Shown piece by piece: positions 26,751 to 35,270 of a stretch of DNA of 64,000 nt (positions are counted from its first letter, which is position 1; each line of letters opens with the position of its first letter). The stretch is from Paenibacillus rubinfantis. Its GTDB lineage: Bacteria > Bacillota > Bacilli > Paenibacillales > Paenibacillaceae. Position numbers and translations under genes: made by a program. Under the pieces are notes generated by a model. The model had not been told where the DNA came from. It ran no database searches and saw only the letters and a program-made list of their open reading frames with translations. The DNA lies in NCBI RefSeq assembly GCF_001486505.1, contig NZ_LN909065.1:1054001-1118000 (forward strand), written 5' to 3'.

Positions 26751-28370
26751 TTATTTGGACTGCATTTCTTTGTAGACGGCTGTACGCTCGTCAAGGATCG
26801 CCTGGCCTCCGCTGGCCATATAGTCTTTCAGCATCGATTCGTATACGCTTTCAAATTGATCCGGCTTGGTCATCGTCACTTTGACGAGCATTTCATGGAA
26901 TTTCTCCTGCAACGTCGTGCCGTATTTCGTTTGCGCTTCAATCGGCTTGCTCATCACGATCGGTTGGATCAGATCCGTGTTCGCGATCGTTTGGGCTTCG
27001 GCGACATCCTTCTGATATTGCGTCGGGAATTGCATCGCCCGGGCTTTCATGTTGAGTTCATCGTTGCCGAGCTGCTTGCCGTTCGAGATAATCGCCATAT
27101 CTCCGCTATTGTAAAGGCGGTTGATCGCTTCCTCGGTTTGATTCTCCATGACGACCGGTACGCCGTCGACCATGGTGTAGTTCTCGCCTTCAATGCCGTT
27201 TTGCATATGGAACAGATGATCATCCGAAGCCATCCATTCCAGATACTTGATCGCTTCTACCGCACGTTCGCTTGTTTTCGGAACCATGATATACATGCCG
27301 TTTGGATTGTACATCGGTTTGGCATGCTTCCCTTCGGAGTTCGTAAAGACATCTACCGATTTAAGAATGGAGCCGGGAACATTTTGCTGGAGCGTGGCGT
27401 AGGAGCCGTTTTCGTAGAAAGGATTGACGTCGTCCTCGCTGAAGAAGCCAACCTTGCCTGAGGATACGTCCTCGCCTAACTTCTTCTTGTCGGTATCAAG
27501 CGCAAAATCCTTGCTGATCAATCCTTCGTTGTACAGCTTATTCATAAACTGCAGCGCGTTCTTGAAGCCCGGCAGCAGTGTGGGGTAATCATTGGAACCC
27601 AGCGTTTGGGTTAAGGTGTAGCTTTGTTCTTCGGTTAACGGTTCGATGAAAGACCAGAGGAGAGGTTCGTATTGCGCGTTGGCTACCGTCATCGCCATGG
27701 GGATAACTTGCCCGCCGGTTTTGCCCGGATCCTTCTCCTTAAAAGCCTTCAGCGTATTGTATAACTCCTCCGTGGATTGAGGAACGGGGAGTCCCAGTGC
27801 ATCCAGCCAATCTTGGCGGATAAAAGAAGCGTATTTACCGAGCTGTGTACGTTTGGCGGGAACAGCGAATTGCGTACCTTCATACCGGCCGTATTGCAGG
27901 ATGTCCTCGCCGAGGAATGCCGTTAAATTAGGGGCGTGTTGCTCAAGAAGTGGAGTCAGGTCCGTCAAACCGCCTTGGGAGGCGTAACGGTTAAACGTGT
28001 TGGTGTCATACGTAAAAACAATGTCCGGGACGTCGCTGCCGCTTGCCATCAGAACATTAAGCTTCTCAACTTCCTCGGAACGGGGGATCGGTACGAATTC
28101 CACATCGATGTTGTTCGGATCCCCAAAGTTCTCTTGCACGTATTTCGTCAAATAGTTCTCCGTGATCGTTGATCCGGCCGGCGAGTTCCCCCGATCGAAC
28201 ACTTCAACCTTCAGCGTGACCCGCTTACCGGTGGATTCGCCTCCTGGCGACGCACTGCCCGGATCATTGGATTTCGAATTCGATGAAGACGAACATGCCG
28301 TAAACAACAAGGAAGTAATCAAAAGTACCGCAGTGATGGCCAACCCTGATCTTTTTTTGTTTCCAATCAT
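26751..28370 (-). CDS. extracellular sugar-binding lipoprotein of an ABC transporter
   Basis: A 539-aa solute-binding protein anchored outside the membrane. The N-terminus MIGNKKRSG and hydrophobic core end in a lipobox LFTAC, followed by a Ser/Asn-rich linker. The body resembles LipO/YtcQ-type CUT1 binding proteins that capture plant-wall oligosaccharides. The ATG at 28370 places the signal peptide correctly; the open frame reaches 16 codons further upstream. It is the first gene of the transporter and hydrolase unit that continues into the iol genes. Confidence 0.88.
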   Translation of the reverse strand: MIGNKKRSGLAITAVLLITSLLFTACSSSSNSKSNDPGSASPGGESTGKRVTLKVEVFDRGNSPAGSTITENYLTKYVQENFGDPNNIDVEFVPIPRSEEVEKLNVLMASGSDVPDIVFTYDTNTFNRYASQGGLTDLTPLLEQHAPNLTAFLGEDILQYGRYEGTQFAVPAKRTQLGKYASFIRQDWLDALGLPVPQSTEELYNTLKAFKEKDPGKTGGQVIPMAMTVANAQYEPLLWSFIEPLTEEQSYTLTQTLGSNDYPTLLPGFKNALQFMNKLYNEGLISKDFALDTDKKKLGEDVSSGKVGFFSEDDVNPFYENGSYATLQQNVPGSILKSVDVFTNSEGKHAKPMYNPNGMYIMVPKTSERAVEAIKYLEWMASDDHLFHMQNGIEGENYTMVDGVPVVMENQTEEAINRLYNSGDMAIISNGKQLGNDELNMKARAMQFPTQYQKDVAEAQTIANTDLIQPIVMSKPIEAQTKYGTTLQEKFHEMLVKVTMTKPDQFESVYESMLKDYMASGGQAILDERTAVYKEMQSK

Positions 28371-28512
28371 TTTTTCATCCCCTTCTTCGAATAGATGTAT
28401 CATCCGATCGGAAGACATGGATACGTGCTGTCCACTGTGGCTGCTGCCGCCCGTCCGGATTGACCCAAGTATGCCATGGCCCGGAAGAAGCGGTAAATAA
28501 ACTAGTTTCGGG

Positions 28513-28551
28513 CGGATAAACCGTCGTCTAGATATCCAGATAATGGATAAA
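28513..28551 (+). promoter_or_regulatory. direct repeat GGATAAA, period 31, upstream of the binding-protein gene
   Basis: CGGATAAACC near 28513 and TGGATAAATA near 28544 are direct repeats three helical turns apart. They lie between the membrane AraC regulator gene and the operon it probably controls. AraC-family proteins bind direct repeats, so this is a candidate operator, by inference only. Confidence 0.3.
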
Positions 28552-28582
28552 TAAAGCGAATTCCCGCAATAAACTTCTTTCG

Positions 28583-30841
28583 TTAAATCCCGGAATGACG
28601 GGTCCTATCAGGCTTTAGCTTCAGCTTTCGGTAGTCGCCCGGCGTTACGCCAACGATCCGTTTGAAGACGCGCCCAAACGTAATCGAGTTCGCATAACCT
28701 ACGCGAATGGAGATATTTTGGATCGTATCGTCGGTTTCAGCCAGCAGCTCCTGGGCCCGCTCCATCCGCAGTTGAACGATGAAGTCAACGAATTTCAGAT
28801 TAAACTCCTCTTTAAATAAATAACTGGCGTATTTCGCCGAGATATGAAAACGGTCGCTGATATGCTTTAAAGAGAGATCCGGATTTTCGAAATTCTCCTC
28901 GATGTAGGTTTTTAGCTCGCTCACCATGGCCCGATGGTTTTTGGTCTCACTATGCGCCACATATAAACGGTACAGCCCGGTTAAGTGCTCGGAGTACAGC
29001 GATTTTAATTGTTCCAGATCCCCTGCCTTCTCCGTGTCCTTGCGCAGCCGCTTCCCCTCGGGTCCTTGAAAAACATCCCGAAGCTCAGCGGAGAGCGGGA
29101 TCATCTCATAACCCAGCATGTCCATCATCATCTGCAACAGCATGCGAATATCTTCGTCCTTGAGGCAATCCTGGCTCATCTGCTCAAACCACTGGTCCAG
29201 ACGCATGCGCCAATCGCCGTCCAAGTGGCGGAAGTCCCGTACCAGCTCGGAAATCATCCTCACATATTCATGCCACTTGCGGTCGGCCGCCTCCGGCAAA
29301 TCCTCGCTCATCAGGATCGCCTCCTGCCCCAGCGATAGCTTGTGTTGGAGAACGTCAAGCGCGGCCTTGTAGGAGCGGTCGATTCGTTGCCAATCGCGCT
29401 CGACATGGCCAACGCAGAACAGCAGGGGAAACCGAAAATGCTGCTCAACCCAAGCCTTCCCTTTATCCACAAACCCTCGGATAGCCTCCGCCGCAGACAG
29501 TTCGTTCCGGCTTACGCCAACGATCATACCCATCCGTTCCTCGGCGATCCATTCCGTCCAGCCGTACAGGCCGTCGATTTGCGCCAGCTCCTGAAGCACG
29601 TTGGTGAGCGCGAATTTTAACGTATGCTGATCCCGCTCGGAGAACGAGCTGCGAAAATCCGGATAGTTGCGGATCTCCACCACTACGAAAGCCAATTGCA
29701 GCGGCTCCTCCTTCGGCAACACGCCTAGCTTCTTCAAGCGATCCTCCAGCCTGTCCGGGACCTCACCCTGCATCAGGTCATAAAAGAGCTGCCGACGCCC
29801 GATCAGCAGATTGTCGCGCTGCTGTTTCTCATAATCGGCCGCTTGCCGGATCAAATCTTCCAGCGCCCGGTCGATCATGGACAGCTCATCCCTCTTCAGC
29901 CCAAGCTCGTCCTCCCGCTGCCGCAGCGATTCGATTCGGCCGACCATCGCCCGGATCGGCTGATAATTTTTTCGTGTAATAAAAATTAGATACAGCAGGG
30001 CCGCAACCACCGTTACAATGCCAAGCACAACCCATATGTATGAAATAAACGAGACCCACGTAAACAGCTGCCCGGCGGCCAGGCCGCTCTCGAACTGCCA
30101 TCCCAGCACCTCCGACGTCACTCGATTCACGACGCGGCCCTTCTCCCCTTGTAGCGCCATGTCGGCTGAACGCGTGGAGAACACCAGCTCGCCGGATGCA
30201 TCGCGAACATCCAGGAAGGACACTTCGCTGCTGTTCATGGAGCGGATCGTCCGTTCGACCGCATACATGTCCAGATTGATCACGACCAGGCCGTCATTAC
30301 CGAAGGGGAGGGGCTCTCTCCTATAAGCGGAAATCACGCGTTTTTCCTGGTTGGAGCTAAATTCTCGATAGCCGCGAATCGGCGACCAGCTGCGATCGTC
30401 CAACTTCGTTAATGCCTCCTCGAGAAAAACGCGGTCGGCAAACGTTTCTAAATCCATCAGCCCGCTGCGCGTCAGCACTTTTTGATCTTTCATCCGATAG
30501 ATATAGATCGATTCGATCAGGCTGTCTCGGGACGCCAATTCGCGGATGCTGCCCGCCACGTCCAGGATGATCTCGCTGTCCTGTTCGGTGAGTCCGACAT
30601 TGAGGAAATCCTCGTAACGTTTGTTTTTTTCAACTTCCTCCAGCACGTCCATTTCGATGCCTTTCAACGAGCTGGTCAGGCGGCCCACCACATAATCCGT
30701 GGTGATCCGGTCGGCCTTGACCGTCTGCTTGTACGAAATATCGCTCACGATAATTACGAAGATAAAGAACAACACCGCCACCGTGATCAAAAAGATGGGA
30801 AAGTACGATAACAGCATCCGTCGGTACCAATTTCCTCTCAT
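28583..30841 (-). CDS. membrane-bound AraC family regulator, YesS/RhgR-like
   Basis: A 752-aa one-component regulator. A first membrane span (about residues 10-32) and a second (about 262-288) flank an extracellular sensor domain, followed by a cytoplasmic linker and, after about residue 650, an AraC helix-turn-helix pair (SLKHISDRFHISAKYASYLF and NISIRVGYANSITFGRVFKR). The size and plan match B. subtilis YesS/RhgR, which controls rhamnogalacturonan genes. It probably senses sugar or the binding protein outside and activates the downstream transporter, hydrolase and iol unit. A good promoter (TTGACT, 18, TACAAT) with a cre palindrome near +1 lies just upstream. Confidence 0.88.
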   Translation of the reverse strand: MRGNWYRRMLLSYFPIFLITVAVLFFIFVIIVSDISYKQTVKADRITTDYVVGRLTSSLKGIEMDVLEEVEKNKRYEDFLNVGLTEQDSEIILDVAGSIRELASRDSLIESIYIYRMKDQKVLTRSGLMDLETFADRVFLEEALTKLDDRSWSPIRGYREFSSNQEKRVISAYRREPLPFGNDGLVVINLDMYAVERTIRSMNSSEVSFLDVRDASGELVFSTRSADMALQGEKGRVVNRVTSEVLGWQFESGLAAGQLFTWVSFISYIWVVLGIVTVVAALLYLIFITRKNYQPIRAMVGRIESLRQREDELGLKRDELSMIDRALEDLIRQAADYEKQQRDNLLIGRRQLFYDLMQGEVPDRLEDRLKKLGVLPKEEPLQLAFVVVEIRNYPDFRSSFSERDQHTLKFALTNVLQELAQIDGLYGWTEWIAEERMGMIVGVSRNELSAAEAIRGFVDKGKAWVEQHFRFPLLFCVGHVERDWQRIDRSYKAALDVLQHKLSLGQEAILMSEDLPEAADRKWHEYVRMISELVRDFRHLDGDWRMRLDQWFEQMSQDCLKDEDIRMLLQMMMDMLGYEMIPLSAELRDVFQGPEGKRLRKDTEKAGDLEQLKSLYSEHLTGLYRLYVAHSETKNHRAMVSELKTYIEENFENPDLSLKHISDRFHISAKYASYLFKEEFNLKFVDFIVQLRMERAQELLAETDDTIQNISIRVGYANSITFGRVFKRIVGVTPGDYRKLKLKPDRTRHSGI

Positions 30842-30880
30842 TTCATCACTCCTATTTCGCGTGCATTTCCTTTCGCCCGA

Positions 30881-30894
30881 AGAAAGCGCTTTCT
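30881..30894. promoter_or_regulatory. cre-like palindrome over the transcription start of the membrane AraC gene
   Basis: AGAAAGCGCTTTCT is a perfect 14-base palindrome with the central GAAAGCGCTTTC of CcpA sites. It lies immediately downstream of the -10 box, a position where CcpA would block transcription. Another LacI-family repressor could also use it. Confidence 0.6.
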
Positions 30895-30899
30895 AGGTA

Positions 30900-30929
30900 A
30901 TTGTATGGGACATCTTTTCGCGAAGTCAA
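30900..30929 (-). promoter_or_regulatory. sigma-A promoter of the membrane AraC gene
   Basis: On the minus strand TTGACT (30924-30929) and TACAAT (30900-30905) are separated by 18 bases. Transcription would start near 30893, inside the cre palindrome. Confidence 0.65.
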
Positions 30930-31187
30930 CGAATTGGGAGAAGATTCTGTTGGTAGTGTCTGTACGACAGTATATGAACATGTCCCTCAAAATAGAGGAG
31001 CGAGATGTCCATTGCCCCCTCTTTTTCACCATTATCCCTTTCGTTCAGGTGTGAAGCGGCTAATGATTCTCGCCCCTCTCTCGATCTGTCCCGCACCACG
31101 GATCTATCCCGATCACCTGACTGAATAAACGGGATAATCCCGCAAAGCGACCGACAAAGAGGGGGACTCGCTCATCCCAAAACAAAA
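30930..31187. other. intergenic stretch without a recognised gene
   Basis: Between the promoter at 30929 and the terminator at 31188 I see only short open frames without ribosome sites or domains. It contains ACGGGATAATC, also present near 4128, possibly part of another small dispersed repeat. Confidence 0.4.
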
Positions 31188-31227
31188 CAGCGCAAGCACC
31201 GGGGCAATTGCCTCAGTACTTGCGCTG
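31188..31227 (-). terminator. terminator after the GH3 gene
   Basis: CAGCGCAAG at 31188-31196 pairs with CTTGCGCTG at 31219-31227, with GGCAATTGCC able to fold inside. On the minus strand TTTTGTTTTGG follows the stem. It lies 24 bases past the GH3 stop and ends the transporter, two-component and GH3 unit. Confidence 0.8.
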
Positions 31228-31251
31228 CTAAATAAAGAAACGGTCTTATCG

Positions 31252-33561
31252 TTAACCTAAAACGGTGAACTCGGCGGAAAGCGTATCGCGACTGTTCCCT
31301 CCGACTTGAACCGTCACTTTACAAGGAACCGCCGCAAAACGCAGCTCTTGGTTCCAGATGCCCAGCTCCTCCCGGCCCAGCTTAAACTCAACAACTCGGC
31401 GTTCTCCTGGATTCAGCTCGATTTTGCTGAACCCTTTCAGCTCGGCGATCCGCCGGGTGATCCCCGATTGGCGGGCCCGGATGTACAGCTGAACCGTTTC
31501 CGCCCCGCTTCTCGCCCCCACATTTTCCACTTCGACGCGAACCGTCACCTGTTCCCCGTTCTCCAGTTCAGCCGCCGACACAGGATCTCGGGACAAGGAT
31601 ACATTCGCATAAGTAAACTGCGTGTAGCTTAACCCGTAGCCAAACGGGTACAACGGCGCAGACGGCATATCGACGTAATTTCTGGCTCGACCGGGATCCT
31701 TTTGATTGTAATAGACGGGAAGTTGGGCAGAGGATCGCGGCAGCGTCACCGGCAGCTTCCCGCTTGGATTCGCCATACCGAACAGGAGCTCGGCGATCGC
31801 CCGGCCGCCTTCCGTCCCGGGATACCACGCACAAAGGACCGCATCGCTCAAATCAACGACTCGCGTGAGCGCATGCGGCCGCCCTTGAACGATCACGGCG
31901 ACGATGGGCGTCCCGGTGGCCGCAATGGCCTCGACCAGCTCCTCCTGCACCCCGCCGAGGGACAGGTCTGCCAGGTCGACGCCTTCGCCGCAGTCCATCT
32001 CGGACGGACTGCCCTCTTGGACGATCGCCGCCCCATTGTCCTCGAAGTCGCCGCCGAATTCCCGGGCACTGCTCCCGCCGAGCACGAGTACGGCGAGGTC
32101 CGCACCTTGGGCAGCCGCAACCGCCTCAGCGAAACCCGCCGTGGACCGGTCACGAATGCCGCAGCCCAGGGCGTATACGATATCGGCGCCTTCCGGGGCG
32201 CACGATCGGATGCCTTGCAGCACGGTCGTGCCTGTCCCTTCCCGCTGGACACTCGTGTAATCGCCGAGCTGATTGTATAAGCGGTCGGCGTTCGGGCCGA
32301 TCACGGCAATCCGACGCGGCTGATCCACGATCGGCAGCAGATCGCCTTCGTTCTTGAGCAGCACGACCGATTCGCGGGCCACCTGCAGGTTCACGTCACG
32401 GAACTCCGGACTGCCTACGACGCAAATCGCCCGGAGCTCCGGCACGTAAGGCCGATCGAACAGCCCCAGCTGAAACTTCAGCCTCAGCACGCGCGCGGCC
32501 GCCCGATTGATTTCCGCTTCCTGCACCAGCCCTAAACGAACCGCCTCCTCCAGCGTGGTAAAAGCGGTATCCCACAAGCTAAGATCCACGCCCGAAGCCA
32601 GGGCGAGGGCCGCCGCAGACTCAGGGGTGCCGGTGAGCGCCAGCAGCCGGTCTACCGCGCAGCCGTCTGCCATCACCAATCCTTCGAAGCCCCATTCCTC
32701 CCGCAGGATGCCGGTTAACAAATCGCGGTTGGCATGGCACGGCACCCCGTCGATTTCGTTGTAAGCTGCCATGAAACCCGCGGCTCCGGCGTTCGCTCCC
32801 GCCCGGGCAGCCGGGAGGTGAATCTCCCGCAGCTCCCGCGGCCCGATAGCCGCCGGACCGGCGTTACGCCCTCCCTGAGCCGCTCCCTGTGCGCATAAAT
32901 GCTTCAGGACGACCGCGACCCGGTCCGGCGCGTCCAGCTTCCGCGGGTCGTCGCCCTGCATTCCGCGCACCGCCGCTTCCGTGAAGCGGGCGGCCAAATA
33001 AGGATCCTCGCCGTAGCATTCTTCGGAACGTCCCCAGCGTGGTTCCTGCAAAATATCCAGCGCCGAGACCAGCCCAACGTGCGCGCCGCGGCTGCGGATT
33101 TCCGCCGCCACATGGGCGTACACTCGCATCATCAGCTCCGGATTCCAGGTTGCTCCGGCGCTGAGATTCACCGGCAGCAGCGTTCCGTCCAACGCTTGGT
33201 GGCCGTGCGGGCACTCCTCCGTCAACAAGACAGGAATGCTAAGACGGGTATGCTCCAGCACGTACCGCTGCACCATATTCGACACCCTCGCGCTATCCGC
33301 CGCCGTAATTCCATTCGTATAATTCACACCGGACCAAGGGTCGCTGCGGAACAAGCCGTACAGTGCCCCCATTCCGCCGCCTTTGGCTACTTCCTCCTTA
33401 AACGCATCGGTCAGCTCGAACGTTTCGCCTTTTCGCTCGTAGGCATCCCAGCCGTACATCCGCTGATTGAGCTGCCCGACCTTTTCCCGGAGCGTCATCC
33501 GGGCCAGCAAATCCGCCACCCGCTCTTCCAATGGAGCCAACGGCTGTTTGTAAGTTTCCAT
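31252..33561 (-). CDS. glycoside hydrolase family 3, beta-glycosidase
   Basis: A 769-aa cytoplasmic GH3 enzyme (beta-glucosidase or beta-xylosidase type; no signal peptide). Visible marks are IPVLLTEECPHGHQAL, EPRWGRSEECYGEDPYL at about 173-189, the KHL in place of the usual KHF near 220, and the nucleophile Asp in GLVMADGCAVD at about 299. The second domain has VLVLGGSSAREFGGDFEDNG, and a C-terminal fibronectin-like domain starts near 665. It is the last gene of the second transporter operon, 50 bases after the response regulator, and so probably trims the imported oligosaccharide. Substrate is not readable. Confidence 0.9.
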   Translation of the reverse strand: METYKQPLAPLEERVADLLARMTLREKVGQLNQRMYGWDAYERKGETFELTDAFKEEVAKGGGMGALYGLFRSDPWSGVNYTNGITAADSARVSNMVQRYVLEHTRLSIPVLLTEECPHGHQALDGTLLPVNLSAGATWNPELMMRVYAHVAAEIRSRGAHVGLVSALDILQEPRWGRSEECYGEDPYLAARFTEAAVRGMQGDDPRKLDAPDRVAVVLKHLCAQGAAQGGRNAGPAAIGPRELREIHLPAARAGANAGAAGFMAAYNEIDGVPCHANRDLLTGILREEWGFEGLVMADGCAVDRLLALTGTPESAAALALASGVDLSLWDTAFTTLEEAVRLGLVQEAEINRAAARVLRLKFQLGLFDRPYVPELRAICVVGSPEFRDVNLQVARESVVLLKNEGDLLPIVDQPRRIAVIGPNADRLYNQLGDYTSVQREGTGTTVLQGIRSCAPEGADIVYALGCGIRDRSTAGFAEAVAAAQGADLAVLVLGGSSAREFGGDFEDNGAAIVQEGSPSEMDCGEGVDLADLSLGGVQEELVEAIAATGTPIVAVIVQGRPHALTRVVDLSDAVLCAWYPGTEGGRAIAELLFGMANPSGKLPVTLPRSSAQLPVYYNQKDPGRARNYVDMPSAPLYPFGYGLSYTQFTYANVSLSRDPVSAAELENGEQVTVRVEVENVGARSGAETVQLYIRARQSGITRRIAELKGFSKIELNPGERRVVEFKLGREELGIWNQELRFAAVPCKVTVQVGGNSRDTLSAEFTVLG

Positions 33562-33611
33562 CCGTGTTCCCCTCGCTTATCGGCCGGTGGCCCCATGCCA
33601 TCCGGCACCTC

Positions 33612-35270
33612 CTAGTCTGTTTCCGATTCCGTACTGACCAGCGCTCCCCCGCCGCTTTCGGACGTCTCCTTGCAGACGCGCAGACCGCGGTATTCCTTTG
33701 GCGTCATGCCTGTATATGTTTTAAATACGGACACGAAATACTTATACTCCTTATAACCGACCTTATCCGCAATTTCGAAGACTTTATCTTGCGTCGTGGC
33801 GAGCAGGTTTTTGGCTTGATCGATCCGCATTTCGTTCATATATTCCGTAAACCCTTTCCCCGTGCTTTGCTTAAAAATGTAACTGAAATAGCTTGGGGTG
33901 ATTTTCAGCCAAGCGGCGACCTCGGAAGCCTTGAGATCCGTACGGTAACGGTCGACGATAAATCGCTTCGCCTTTTCGACGATCCAATAGGATTTGTCGA
34001 TGCCGTTTTGATCAATTAAACGCTGCAGCTCCTCCATATCCCCAAGAACCACCGTTTCGAGTCCAGCGTAGGAGTTATAAATATTCGGATCCGGCTGCCC
34101 TCGGCGGGCCAAGTCCAACCCGGTCATCCCGCTCTTGCGCAAGCGCTGGCGGAGCAGCGCGGACAGCTCCTCATACAGGTTCCAAACTTCCGGGAGCAAA
34201 TACTTAGACTCTCGAAAAAAACGGAACATTTCCTCCACCATCCGACAAACTTCCGGCCGATCCTGCTTAAATAACGCGGATACGAGACCTTGTACCGTTT
34301 CCGTAATATCGAAGCCCGGCAGTATCCGGTCGGACATCGCCGCGTCTCCGTAGTCCGCCGTGAGGACCCGGCGGCCATCCAGTACATGTAGCATGAGCAG
34401 CCGCACCGCTTCGGCACAGCGGTCCGCGGTTTCCCCGAGATCCTCATACACGGCAGAAGCGCCTGCGTAAATGCAGCCCTCCACTCCAGGGTCAAGCGTC
34501 CCTATTGCCGATGCCAGCCGTTCGTCCCATACGTGAAGATCGGTTTGTTCCTCCGAGACCAACAAGGTGATCAGCAGGTTTTCATGGTCGAAAACGGACA
34601 CCGCCCGAAAGTGATCTCTCTCCAAACGGCTGTGCAGCCCAAGCAACCAAGCCTCCTGGACCGCTTCATAGCGATCTGCCTCCATATCGGCAAAGCGGTC
34701 ATGAAAGTTGGCGAGTTGGGTTGCGACGATGCGGAATTGGACACCGTCCAGCGAAGGCGGCGGCTCTTTGCCGTAGGCCGAGCCGTGCCGGGTCATGCCC
34801 GAAAGCCACAGCTCAATCGCCTGAGACTTCTCTTCCTTGTCGCTGGTTTGGATGTCAGCGACGATTTTTTTCACAACGGAACTCAGTTCCTCGATGTCGA
34901 CCGGCTTCAGCAAATAGTCGCCCACGCCAAGCCGGATGGCTTGGCGCGCATAATCAAAGTCCTCATACCCGCTGATCATCACGACCTGTACCGCGGGATA
35001 TCGTTGTCGCAATTGCTTGGCCAGCTCCAGCCCGTCCATGCCGTCCATGCGGATGTCCGATAACACCAGTTGGACACCCTGCTCCTCGACCAGCCGCAGC
35101 GCCTCTTTCCCGTCGTACGCCTCCCCTACGACTTCCACGCCCAGCTTCGTCCAGTCAATCGTATAACGCAGACCCTCGCAGATGACCGCTTCGTCATCCA
35201 CAATCAGCATTTTTACGTGTTTACCTCTACCAACAGGATTAGAACTTGTTGTTCGATTCTCGGGATTCAT
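33612..35270 (-). CDS. YesN-like response regulator with AraC output
   Basis: A 552-aa regulator. The receiver domain spans about residues 20-140, with acidic pair D25-D26, phospho-acceptor D72 in LSDIRMDGMDG and K122 in YLLKPVD. A middle region of unknown fold follows, then an AraC helix-turn-helix pair at about 450-545 (LKASEVAAWLKITPSYFSYI, VFEIADKVGYKEYKYFVSVF). I chose the ATG at 35270 because GGAGGT lies seven bases upstream; it overlaps the end of the kinase gene by 32 bases, so the two are coupled. It is the likely activator binding the 21-bp-period repeats found upstream of 40251, 41550 and 48114. The open frame extends into the kinase gene but that part is not coding. Confidence 0.9.
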   Translation of the reverse strand: MNPENRTTSSNPVGRGKHVKMLIVDDEAVICEGLRYTIDWTKLGVEVVGEAYDGKEALRLVEEQGVQLVLSDIRMDGMDGLELAKQLRQRYPAVQVVMISGYEDFDYARQAIRLGVGDYLLKPVDIEELSSVVKKIVADIQTSDKEEKSQAIELWLSGMTRHGSAYGKEPPPSLDGVQFRIVATQLANFHDRFADMEADRYEAVQEAWLLGLHSRLERDHFRAVSVFDHENLLITLLVSEEQTDLHVWDERLASAIGTLDPGVEGCIYAGASAVYEDLGETADRCAEAVRLLMLHVLDGRRVLTADYGDAAMSDRILPGFDITETVQGLVSALFKQDRPEVCRMVEEMFRFFRESKYLLPEVWNLYEELSALLRQRLRKSGMTGLDLARRGQPDPNIYNSYAGLETVVLGDMEELQRLIDQNGIDKSYWIVEKAKRFIVDRYRTDLKASEVAAWLKITPSYFSYIFKQSTGKGFTEYMNEMRIDQAKNLLATTQDKVFEIADKVGYKEYKYFVSVFKTYTGMTPKEYRGLRVCKETSESGGGALVSTESETD

